Source: Aromatoleum sp.
GTDB lineage: Bacteria; Pseudomonadota; Gammaproteobacteria; Burkholderiales; Casimicrobiaceae
Direction: 5' to 3'
DNA: 10,318 bases
Assembly: GCA_010365205.1 (NCBI GenBank)
Contig: JAAFGU010000056.1
Span: 1-10,318, forward strand
A program made the translations under genes and the position numbers. Positions 1 to 6,404 of the stretch are shown in pieces (position 1 is the first letter of the stretch; every line of letters starts with the position of its first letter). The notes below the pieces were generated by a model. The model saw nothing but the letters and a program-made list of their open reading frames with translations. It did no database searches and was not told where the DNA came from.

Positions 1-1016
1 ACGGCTTCATCGGCCATCATCTGTCCAACCGGATCATCGCCGACACCGACTGGGAGGTCTACGGGATGGACATGCAGGTGGACCGCATCGCGGACCTGCT
101 GCCGGAGAAGCGCTTCCACTTCTTTGAGGGCGACATCACGATCAACAAGGAGTGGATCGAGTATCACATCAAGAAATGCGACACGGTGCTGCCGCTGGTG
201 GCGATCGCCACGCCGGCAACCTACGTGCGCGAGCCGCTGCGCGTGTTCGAACTCGACTTCGAGGCGAACCTGCCGATCGTCCGCCAGTGCGTCCGCCACA
301 AGCGCCGGATCATCTTCCCGTCGACCTCCGAAGTGTACGGGATGTGCGCAGACGCCGAGTTCGATTCCGAGACGTCCGAACTCGTCCTGGGTCCGATTAA
401 CAAGCCGCGCTGGATCTACTCGTGCGCGAAGCAGCTAATGGACCGCGTGATCCACGCCTACGCGATGCAGGAAGGCCTCGATTACACGCTGTTCCGGCCA
501 TTCAACTGGATCGGCTCCGGCCTCGACTCGATCAATACGGCCAAGGAAGGCTCGTCGCGCGTGACCACGCAGTTTCTCGGTCACATCGTCCGCGGCGAGA
601 CGATCAAGCTGGTCGACGGCGGCACGCAGAAGCGTGCGTACACCTACATCGACGACGGCATCTCCGCGCTCATGAAGATCATCGCCAACGAAGGCGGCGT
701 CGCGACCGGAAAAATCTACAACATCGGCAATCCGGCAAACAATTTCTCGGTGCGCGAGCTCGCGACGATGATGCTCGATCTTGCGCTCACTTATCCGGAG
801 TACCGCGACACCGCCAGGAACGTGAAGATCGTCGAGACCACGTCCGCCGAATACTACGGCGAGGGCTATCAGGACGTGCAGAATCGGGTGCCGAAGATCA
901 CGAACACCTGCGCCGACCTCGGATGGAAACCGACGGTGCCGATGGACGAGGCCCTGAAACGCATTTTCGACGCTTACGCCGGGCAGGTTGGCGAGGCGCA
1001 GCGGCTGGTCGAATAG
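1..1016 (+). CDS. arnA: UDP-glucuronate decarboxylase, ArnA C-terminal type (5' end outside window)
   Basis: This is the decarboxylase of the L-Ara4N lipid A modification pathway: it oxidises UDP-glucuronate with NAD+ and decarboxylates it to UDP-4-keto-pentose in the cytoplasm. The frame is open from base 3 and begins inside the Rossmann nucleotide-binding loop (GFIGHHL), so only the start is missing. Numbering from the Met at base 66, the residues matching E. coli ArnA Thr432, Ser433 and Glu434 are T87, S88 and E89 (PSTSEVYG). The YxxxK pair is Y118/K122. Asn492, Arg510 and Arg619 match N147, R165 and R274. All recognised catalytic residues are therefore present. The window cannot show whether a formyltransferase domain is fused upstream, as in enterobacterial ArnA, or whether this is a separate gene, as in many betaproteobacteria. 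arnD follows 139 bases downstream in the same orientation, which supports the assignment. The Met at 66 is internal and is not the start. Confidence 0.93.
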   Translation, partial: GFIGHHLSNRIIADTDWEVYGMDMQVDRIADLLPEKRFHFFEGDITINKEWIEYHIKKCDTVLPLVAIATPATYVREPLRVFELDFEANLPIVRQCVRHKRRIIFPSTSEVYGMCADAEFDSETSELVLGPINKPRWIYSCAKQLMDRVIHAYAMQEGLDYTLFRPFNWIGSGLDSINTAKEGSSRVTTQFLGHIVRGETIKLVDGGTQKRAYTYIDDGISALMKIIANEGGVATGKIYNIGNPANNFSVRELATMMLDLALTYPEYRDTARNVKIVETTSAEYYGEGYQDVQNRVPKITNTCADLGWKPTVPMDEALKRIFDAYAGQVGEAQRLVE

Positions 1017-1034
1017 CCGGGACAGGCGCCCGGC
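1016..1034 (+). other. GC hairpin at the arnA stop codon
   Basis: GCCGGG (1016-1021) pairs with CCCGGC (1029-1034) around a 7-base loop, beginning on the last base of the TAG stop. No U-run follows, so this is not a convincing intrinsic terminator. It could be an mRNA-stabilising stem between arnA and arnD, or chance in GC-rich DNA. Confidence 0.2.
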
Positions 1035-1155
1035 CGATAAGGGGTGGGAGAGCGCACGCCCGGCGTCGACCGGGAACACGGTCCCTCCATTGCAACCTGC
1101 GCCGCCGCGCTGTTCCAGGCCCCTGCCCATTCGCGCCGGCTCCCGGCGAATCCAA

Positions 1156-2088
1156 ATGCACCTCGCCCTCAAGATCGACGTCGACACGCTGCGCGGTACG
1201 CGCGAAGGCGTCCCCAACCTCGTCACGCTGCTGAAAAAACACGGCGTCGGCGCGACGTTCCTGTTTTCGCTCGGGCCGGATCACACCGGCCGCGCGATCA
1301 AGCGGGCGTTCCGTCCGGGGTTCATGGGCAAGGTCCGTCGCACGTCCGTCGTCAAGCACTATGGCCTGCGCACACTGCTCTACGGGACGCTGCTGCCGGG
1401 TCCGGACATCGGCCGGCGCGGGGCCGACGTGATGCGCGCTGTGCGTGGCGAGGGCTTCGAAATCGGCATCCACACCTGGGACCACATTCGCTGGCAGGAC
1501 GGCGTCGCGGAGGCGGACGCCGCCTGGACCGCAGCCGAGATGCGGCGCGCCTGCGATCGCTTCACCGACGTGTTCAAGGAAGATCCGCTGACGCACGGCG
1601 CCGCCGGCTGGCAGATGAACGTGCACGCGCTGCGCCTCACGCAGCGTCTGGGCTTCGAGTACTGCTCGGACGGCCGCGGGACCTACCCCCATCTGCCGGT
1701 GTGGAACGCCGAACTGATCCGCTGCCCGCAGCTGCCGACGACTTTGCCGACGTTGGACGAGCTGATCGGCGTCGGAGCGGTCACCGAAGACAACGTCGCC
1801 GCGCACCTGCTCGAATTGACGAAGGAACCGAATCCGGCGGGGCACGTCTTCACGTTGCATGCCGAACTCGAAGGCATGCGGCTCGCGCCGGCGTTCGACC
1901 GGCTGCTGACCGGCTGGAAGGCGCAGGGCTGGACGCTCGGAACGACGCGCGCTCTGTACGAGACGCTACAGCCGATGGCACTGCCGCGCTGCGAGGTCGG
2001 GCCCGGCGAAGTGGCCGGCCGCTCGGGCACACTGCTCGTCCAGGGGTCCGAATTCCTGGGCGACGTCGACCTCGCCGAGGCCGCGTGA
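1156..2088 (+). CDS. arnD: 4-deoxy-4-formamido-L-arabinose-phosphoundecaprenol deformylase ArnD
   Basis: ArnD removes the formyl group from undecaprenyl-phosphate-linked Ara4FN, giving the L-Ara4N donor that is later transferred to lipid A and lowers binding of polymyxin-like cationic peptides. The predicted 310 residues compare with about 296 in E. coli. It is a NodB/polysaccharide-deacetylase fold protein. Motif 1 is KIDVDT (D8, D10), motif 2 is HTWDH (H106, H110), GAAGW lies at 148-152, and the late histidine motif is LHAE (H235). I chose the ATG at 1156 because homology to ArnD begins immediately (HLALKIDVDT). The frame is open further upstream, back into arnA, but that part does not resemble ArnD. 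No good Shine-Dalgarno precedes the ATG, so it may depend on upstream translation. It probably shares a transcript with the decarboxylase gene. The C-terminal 20 or so residues (after LVQGSEF) look unconserved. Confidence 0.93.
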   Translation: MHLALKIDVDTLRGTREGVPNLVTLLKKHGVGATFLFSLGPDHTGRAIKRAFRPGFMGKVRRTSVVKHYGLRTLLYGTLLPGPDIGRRGADVMRAVRGEGFEIGIHTWDHIRWQDGVAEADAAWTAAEMRRACDRFTDVFKEDPLTHGAAGWQMNVHALRLTQRLGFEYCSDGRGTYPHLPVWNAELIRCPQLPTTLPTLDELIGVGAVTEDNVAAHLLELTKEPNPAGHVFTLHAELEGMRLAPAFDRLLTGWKAQGWTLGTTRALYETLQPMALPRCEVGPGEVAGRSGTLLVQGSEFLGDVDLAEAA

Positions 2089-2196
2089 ACGGAACCTGTG
2101 CCGCCGCGCCGAGTGGAACCCGCGCTGCCTCCAACTGACCCCTCGAACCGGGCGAATGCGGCACGCCGCGACACGCGCGTCTCGGTTCCCACTCTC

Positions 2197-2201
2197 AGGA
2201 G
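2197..2201 (+). promoter_or_regulatory. Shine-Dalgarno of bcp
   Basis: AGGAG sits 7 bases before the ATG at 2209. It decides the start of the peroxiredoxin gene over longer in-frame openings that extend back to 2098. Confidence 0.75.
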
Positions 2202-2208
2202 ATCACCG

Positions 2209-2664
2209 ATGCTCGGGAAGAAAGTAGCCGACTTTTCCGCACCCGCGACCGGCGGACGCGTGTTCACGCTGTCCGAGCAGAAAGGACATCCGGTCGTCCT
2301 CTACTTCTACCCGAAGGACACCACGCCCGGCTGCACGGCGGAAGGCGCTGCCTTCCGCGACCACTACAAGACGTTCGCGAAGGCCGACGCGGTGATCGCC
2401 GGCATCTCGCGCGACAGTCTCAAATCCCATGAAGGCTTCAAGGCGAAGATGGGCTATCCGTTCGAGCTGATCTCCGATGCCGACGAGAAGCTCTGCACGC
2501 AATTCGGCGTCATCAAGATGAAAAACATGTACGGCAAGAAGGTGCGGGGAATCGAGCGCAGCACGTTCGTCATCGACACCAAGGGCGTTCTGCTGCGCGA
2601 ATGGCGCGGCGTGAAGGTGCCGGGACCCGCCGAGGAAGTGCTGGAGTTCGTAAAGACACGGTGA
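2209..2664 (+). CDS. bcp: Thioredoxin-dependent thiol peroxidase, Bcp/PrxQ family
   Basis: This is a cytoplasmic peroxiredoxin that reduces hydrogen peroxide and organic hydroperoxides. The 151 residues match the usual length of about 150-156. The peroxidatic cysteine is C42 in the diagnostic PKDTTPGCTAE motif, with R118 (GIERSTF) as a plausible active-site arginine. The position five residues after C42, where E. coli Bcp has its resolving cysteine (Cys50), is G47. The only other cysteine is C96 (EKLCTQFG), which aligns with E. coli Cys99. The enzyme may therefore work by a 1-Cys mechanism or use C96. The start is set by AGGAG at 2197-2201. It lies 120 bases after arnD and 268 bases before phoH, all on the same strand. 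The Bcp-PhoH neighbourhood is familiar from betaproteobacteria. No obvious promoter is visible upstream. Confidence 0.94.
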   Translation: MLGKKVADFSAPATGGRVFTLSEQKGHPVVLYFYPKDTTPGCTAEGAAFRDHYKTFAKADAVIAGISRDSLKSHEGFKAKMGYPFELISDADEKLCTQFGVIKMKNMYGKKVRGIERSTFVIDTKGVLLREWRGVKVPGPAEEVLEFVKTR

Positions 2665-2672
2665 CGGCCCGC

Positions 2673-2695
2673 TCGCAGGCGCCGCGGCTGACGTA
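2673..2695 (+). repeat. 23-bp direct repeat, copy 1 (bcp-phoH gap)
   Basis: TCGCAG-G-CGCCGCGGCTGACGTA recurs at 2745-2767 with one mismatch (G versus T at its seventh base). The copies start 72 bases apart, and 16 bases (2680-2695) are identical. The unit contains the palindrome CCGCGG. It begins 8 bases after the bcp stop codon. Its function is unknown. Confidence 0.7.
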
Positions 2696-2744
2696 GCGTT
2701 TCCACGTTCGCGCCCGAAGTCGATGGTGCCCGCGATCGGCCCGG

Positions 2745-2767
2745 TCGCAGTCGCCGCGGCTGACGTA
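2745..2767 (+). repeat. 23-bp direct repeat, copy 2 (bcp-phoH gap)
   Basis: This is the second copy of the 2673-2695 unit, identical except for one base. The sequence between the copies (2696-2744) is not itself repeated. It could be a duplicated protein-binding site or the trace of a small duplication. Confidence 0.7.
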
Positions 2768-2818
2768 CCGATTACACCACAACCGGTGGCGGACAGAACG
2801 GGGCCGAACCACCAGCAC

Positions 2819-2847
2819 TTGTGTTCCTCCGGGTCCGCGGCTAGCAT
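2819..2847 (+). promoter_or_regulatory. Weak sigma-70 promoter candidate for phoH
   Basis: TTGTGT (2819-2824) and TAGCAT (2842-2847) are separated by 17 bases, matching the TTGACA and TATAAT consensus at 3 and 4 of 6 positions. This would give an untranslated leader of about 80 bases before the ATG at 2933. The evidence is motif spacing only. Confidence 0.27.
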
Positions 2848-2922
2848 GAACTGGAATCGGCCGTGCTCGGTTACCCGCCCTCAGTTGCCCGTGCCGACCG
2901 CCACCGCCGCACCGACGCCGCC

Positions 2923-2928
2923 AAGGAG
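2923..2928 (+). promoter_or_regulatory. Shine-Dalgarno of phoH
   Basis: AAGGAG lies 4 bases before the ATG at 2933, which is close but workable. It supports this start over the longer in-frame opening back to 2723, whose residues resemble no known domain. Confidence 0.65.
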
Positions 2929-2932
2929 ACCC

Positions 2933-4417
2933 ATGGTAGAGCGCAAGACCCGCCCCACGCCTCTAACCCTCGTTGTCCGCAAATCCGCCCGTCCCGCCGG
3001 CAAGCCCGGCTCCGCGACCCGCCTGCACCCGGCCAGCAAGCTGTTCGTGCTGGACACCAACGTGCTGATGCACGACCCCACCAGTCTGTTCCGGTTCGAG
3101 GAACACGACATCTACCTGCCGATCCTCACGCTCGAGGAACTCGACAACAACAAAAAAGGGATGACCGAGGTCGCGCGCAATGCGCGGCAGGTCTCGCGCT
3201 TTCTCGACGAACTCGTCAACAGCGTCCCCAACGGGATCGCCGAAGGGATCTCGCTCGAAGCCAAATCGGGCGGCGCCGCGTCGGGCAAGCTGTACCTGCA
3301 GACCGAGGTGATCACGACGGTGCTGCCGGCATCGCTCGCCAACGGCAAGGCCGACAACCAGATCCTCGCCGTCGTGATGCACCTGCAGCACCTGCATCCG
3401 AAGCGCAGCGTGATCCTGGTGTCGAAGGACATCAACATGCGAATCAAGGCGCGCGCGCTGGGGATCGCCGCCGAGGACTATTTCAACGACAAGGTGCTCG
3501 AGGACACCGAGCTCCTTTACAGCGGAATGCGCGAGCTGCCCGCCGATTTCTGGGACCGCCACGGCAAGGGAATCGAGTCGTGGCAGCAGGGCGGGCATAC
3601 GTATTACCGGGTCGCCGGCCCGCTGGTGCCGTCGCTGCTCGTCAACGAGTTCGTGTTTCAGGAAGTGCCGGGTCAGGCGCCGCTGTTCGCGACGGTCAAG
3701 GAACTGACCGGCAAGAACGCGGTGATCGCAACGCTCAAGGACTATACGCACCAGAAGAACAACGTCTGGGGCATCACCGCGCGCAACCGGGAGCAGAACT
3801 TCGCGCTCAACCTGCTGATGAACCCCGACATCGACTTCGTATCGCTGCTGGGACAGGCGGGCACCGGCAAGACGCTGCTGACGCTCGCCGCGGGCCTGAT
3901 GCTGACGCTCGAATTCAAGGTGTATTCCGAGATCATCATGACCCGCGTCACCGTCCCGGTCGGCGAGGACATCGGCTTCCTGCCCGGCACGGAGGAGGAG
4001 AAAATGAACCCGTGGATGGGCGCGCTCGAGGACAACCTCGACGTGCTGAACAAGACCGACGACGAGGCCGGCGAATGGGGCCGTGCCGCGACGCGCGACC
4101 TGATCCGCTCGCGGATCAAGGTGAAGAGCCTCAACTTCATGCGCGGCCGCACGTTCATCAACAAGTTCCTGATCATCGACGAGGCGCAGAACCTGACGCC
4201 CAAGCAGATGAAGACGCTGATCACGCGGGCCGGCCCGGGCACCAAGGTCGTCTGCCTCGGCAACATCGCGCAGATCGACACGCCTTACCTGACGGAGGGC
4301 AGTTCCGGCATCACCTATGTCGTCGACCGCTTCAAAGGCTGGGGGCACTCGGGCCACGTCACGCTGACCCGCGGCGAGCGCTCGCGCCTCGCCGATCACG
4401 CGGCGGAAATACTCTAG
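2933..4417 (+). CDS. phoH: PIN-PhoH family ATPase (probable RNA helicase/nuclease)
   Basis: This is a predicted 494-residue cytoplasmic protein joining an N-terminal PIN ribonuclease-like domain to a C-terminal PhoH P-loop ATPase. Related PIN-PhoH proteins have been linked to ATP-dependent RNA unwinding and cleavage; the role here is inferred. After a basic, probably flexible stretch (1-35), the PIN domain (about 36-185) shows acidic positions D41 (VLDTNVLM), E69 (LEELD), D141 (ADNQI) and D166 (VSKDINMR), so the metal site appears complete. The PhoH domain (about 280-490) has Walker A GQAGTGKT (307-314), Walker B FLIIDEAQN (412-420, D416/E417) and the late motif GNIAQIDTPY (443-452). The ATG at 2933 is favoured by AAGGAG just upstream. 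It follows bcp after 268 bases and probably has its own promoter. The TAG stop overlaps the stop of the convergent rmd gene by sharing CTAG at 4414-4417. Confidence 0.93.
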   Translation: MVERKTRPTPLTLVVRKSARPAGKPGSATRLHPASKLFVLDTNVLMHDPTSLFRFEEHDIYLPILTLEELDNNKKGMTEVARNARQVSRFLDELVNSVPNGIAEGISLEAKSGGAASGKLYLQTEVITTVLPASLANGKADNQILAVVMHLQHLHPKRSVILVSKDINMRIKARALGIAAEDYFNDKVLEDTELLYSGMRELPADFWDRHGKGIESWQQGGHTYYRVAGPLVPSLLVNEFVFQEVPGQAPLFATVKELTGKNAVIATLKDYTHQKNNVWGITARNREQNFALNLLMNPDIDFVSLLGQAGTGKTLLTLAAGLMLTLEFKVYSEIIMTRVTVPVGEDIGFLPGTEEEKMNPWMGALEDNLDVLNKTDDEAGEWGRAATRDLIRSRIKVKSLNFMRGRTFINKFLIIDEAQNLTPKQMKTLITRAGPGTKVVCLGNIAQIDTPYLTEGSSGITYVVDRFKGWGHSGHVTLTRGERSRLADHAAEIL

Positions 4418-5328
4418 TCCGCCGCGGTCCGCGCCGCCGCGGCGAACATGTCCGCCAGTGTGGTAGCCAGCGGAATCTCGGGCAATGCGCCGACCAGCGC
4501 GCGCAGCTTCGCCGCGGACCCGACGAGCCGGCGCGGCTCGTTCGTGCGGACGAGCGCGGGATTCACGCGGATGTCGATCCGGTGCCCGGTGAGCTCCTCG
4601 AGGCACGCGACGATGTCGCGGATCGAAATTCCGATCCCCGAGCACAGATTTACTGCCTGCCCGGCGGCCGCCGGACAATCGATGAGCCGCCGATAGGCAA
4701 GGGCGACGGTGCGGACGTCGAGAAAGTCGCGTACGACGTCGACGTTGCCGAGCTCGATCGTCGCGGCGGCCTGCGCAAAGTGACGGACGATCTTGGGCAC
4801 CAGGAACGGTTCAGGCTGTCCGGGCCCCGTATAGTTGAACGGACGCACGACGGTGACCGGCAGCGTCCCGCGAAACAGCGACGCAGCCTGTTCCATCGCG
4901 AGCTTGCTGATCGCGTAATGACTCGCCGGGGCGGGTATCGCAGACTCGTCCAGCGTGCCGGTCTCGACGTCCCCATAGATCCGCGCGCTGCTCGCCAGAA
5001 TGATGCCGCGCCGGCCGTGCCCCTGTTCGGCCAGCGCATCCAGCAAAGCCAGCGTGCCCAGCAGATTGGTCCGATAGATGTCCTCGGCGCGGCCGTGCTC
5101 GACCGACGCGATGGCCGCGAGATGGATGACGCGATCGGGTGCGGCCGCGCTTACGGCCGCGGCGACGGCGGTTGCATCGAGCAGATTGCCCTCGACCTCG
5201 CCGGCCTTCGGCGCCGACTCGACCAGGCCGACGACGCCAAAGCCGTCCTCCCGCAGGCGCTCGCACAGATAGCGTCCGGTGAACCCACGCGCGCCGGTGA
5301 CGAGCACCCGCTCAGAACGAAACGCCAC
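4414..5328 (-). CDS. rmd: GDP-6-deoxy-D-lyxo-4-hexulose reductase (GDP-D-rhamnose synthase) Rmd
   Basis: Rmd reduces the Gmd product GDP-4-keto-6-deoxy-D-mannose to GDP-D-rhamnose, the donor for D-rhamnose-containing polysaccharides. The 304 residues match the Rmd length. It is an extended short-chain dehydrogenase: the nucleotide loop is TGARGFTG (11-18), the active site has S113/S114 in SSARIYG and Y138/K142 in the YxxxK motif, and RPFNYTGPGQ (162-171) is typical of Rmd. The C-terminal segment (VRTNEPRRLVGS, then LRALVG and PEIPL) also follows the Rmd pattern rather than GDP-fucose synthase. The start is GTG at 5328, inside the 3' end of gmd (17-base overlap), which suggests translational coupling. 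No strong Shine-Dalgarno is seen. It is the last gene of the minus-strand run and ends in the CTAG shared with phoH. A different 4-keto-sugar reductase specificity is possible but less likely beside gmd. Confidence 0.9.
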   Translation of the reverse strand: MAFRSERVLVTGARGFTGRYLCERLREDGFGVVGLVESAPKAGEVEGNLLDATAVAAAVSAAAPDRVIHLAAIASVEHGRAEDIYRTNLLGTLALLDALAEQGHGRRGIILASSARIYGDVETGTLDESAIPAPASHYAISKLAMEQAASLFRGTLPVTVVRPFNYTGPGQPEPFLVPKIVRHFAQAAATIELGNVDVVRDFLDVRTVALAYRRLIDCPAAAGQAVNLCSGIGISIRDIVACLEELTGHRIDIRVNPALVRTNEPRRLVGSAAKLRALVGALPEIPLATTLADMFAAAARTAAD

Positions 5329-6355
5329 GCTCTACCCGCGTGAGATCGGCCTCGACCATCATCCGCGCCAGCGCTTCGAGCGACGTCGTCGCTTCCCAGC
5401 CGAGCTCGCGTTTCGCCCTGCCCGGGTCGCCGGTCAGCACGTCGACTTCGGCGGGCCGATAAAACGCCGGACTGACGCGGACGAGCGTGCGCCCGGATTT
5501 CGCGTCGACGCCCACTTCGTCGAGTGCCGTTTCGCGCCACGCGATCGCGACGTCGGCGGCGCCGAAGGCGAGCTCGACGAAGCGGCGCACCGTCTCCGTG
5601 CGGCCGGTCGCCAGCACGTAGGTATCCGCCCGCGCGGCCGCGAGCATTCGACGCATTCCGTCGACGTATTCCGGCGCGTAGCCCCAGTCGCGCCGCGCGT
5701 CGAGATTGCCGAGCTCGAGTGTTTCCTGCTTGCCCAGCACGATGCGGGCTACGGCGTCGCTGATCTTGCGCGTGACGAACTCGCGTCCGCGCAGCGTCGA
5801 CTCGTGGTTGAACAGGATGCCGCTGGCGGCGAAGATGCCGTGCGCCTCGCGGTAGTTGACCGTCATCCAATGCGCGTAGAGCTTGGCCACTCCGTACGGA
5901 CTGCGCGGGTGGAACGGCGTCAGCTCGTTCTGAGGCGACGCTTGCACCTTGCCGAACATTTCCGACGTGCTGGCCTGGTAGAACCTGATCGACGGATCGA
6001 CGTTCCGGATCGCTTCCAACAGATTGACCGCGCCGATGCCGGTGACCAGTCCGGTGTTGACCGGTTGATCGAACGAGACCGCGACGAAGCTCTGCGCGGC
6101 GAGGTTATAGACTTCCCGCGGCCGCGCCGAGGCGAGGAGGCGCATGCTCGATCCCGGATCGAGCAGGTCGAGCTCGACCAGATGGAGTTCGGGATGGCGC
6201 TCTATGCCCAGATCCTCGATGCGCCAGAAATTGACGGAACTGGTGCGGCGGTAGGTGCCAAAAACGCGGTAGCCATGCTCGAGCAGACACTGGGCGAGGC
6301 AGGCTCCGTCCTGGCCCGTAACGCCGGTCACGATCGCGGAATTCGGAGTGGGCAT
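5312..6355 (-). CDS. gmd: GDP-mannose 4,6-dehydratase
   Basis: Gmd converts GDP-D-mannose to GDP-4-keto-6-deoxy-D-mannose using bound NADP+, the first step toward GDP-D-rhamnose here. The 347 residues are normal for the family (roughly 320-375). The nucleotide-binding loop is GVTGQDG (11-17). RRTSS (36-40) lies in the region of the NADP phosphate. The catalytic triad region is T130-S131-E132 (STSEMFG) with Y154/K158 in SPYGVAK. The substrate segment NHES (183-186) is followed by R189-G190 and FVTRKI (193-198), as in Gmd, although the usual NHESP reads NHEST. The RDWGYAPEYVDGM stretch (222-234) is also diagnostic. The ATG at 6355 starts right at the domain; no clear ribosome site is visible, and the gene lies 49 bases after the FkbM gene in what looks like one transcript. 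It overlaps rmd by 17 bases. A degenerate 5' fragment of another gmd lies at 8279-8335. Confidence 0.95.
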   Translation of the reverse strand: MPTPNSAIVTGVTGQDGACLAQCLLEHGYRVFGTYRRTSSVNFWRIEDLGIERHPELHLVELDLLDPGSSMRLLASARPREVYNLAAQSFVAVSFDQPVNTGLVTGIGAVNLLEAIRNVDPSIRFYQASTSEMFGKVQASPQNELTPFHPRSPYGVAKLYAHWMTVNYREAHGIFAASGILFNHESTLRGREFVTRKISDAVARIVLGKQETLELGNLDARRDWGYAPEYVDGMRRMLAAARADTYVLATGRTETVRRFVELAFGAADVAIAWRETALDEVGVDAKSGRTLVRVSPAFYRPAEVDVLTGDPGRAKRELGWEATTSLEALARMMVEADLTRVERGVSF

Positions 6356-6404
6356 TGTCGGCCGCGGGGTTGCGGGTTCTCGGAAAGGTCGGGCCGCGTC
6401 GCGC

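Noticed and set aside
1068..1083. GACCG/CGGTC hairpin in the arnA-arnD gap
   Set aside because: It is a five-base stem with a six-base loop and no U-run, and is expected by chance in GC-rich sequence.
988..1155. N-terminal extension of arnD beginning inside arnA
   Set aside because: It would need a TTG start, and its residues do not resemble ArnD, whose homology begins at the ATG at 1156.
2723..2932. Long in-frame N-terminal extension of phoH (70 extra residues)
   Set aside because: The extension is a low-complexity Pro/Ala/Thr stretch without domain resemblance. It contains one copy of the direct repeat, and a Shine-Dalgarno precedes the ATG at 2933.
2963..4678. 571-codon minus-strand open frame opposite phoH
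   Set aside because: It is an antisense shadow of phoH running into rmd in another frame, with no recognisable motif.
2863..5343. 826-codon plus-strand open frame across phoH and rmd
   Set aside because: It is an Arg/Ala/Gln-rich shadow of phoH in another frame and of rmd on the opposite strand. Long spurious frames are normal in GC-rich DNA.
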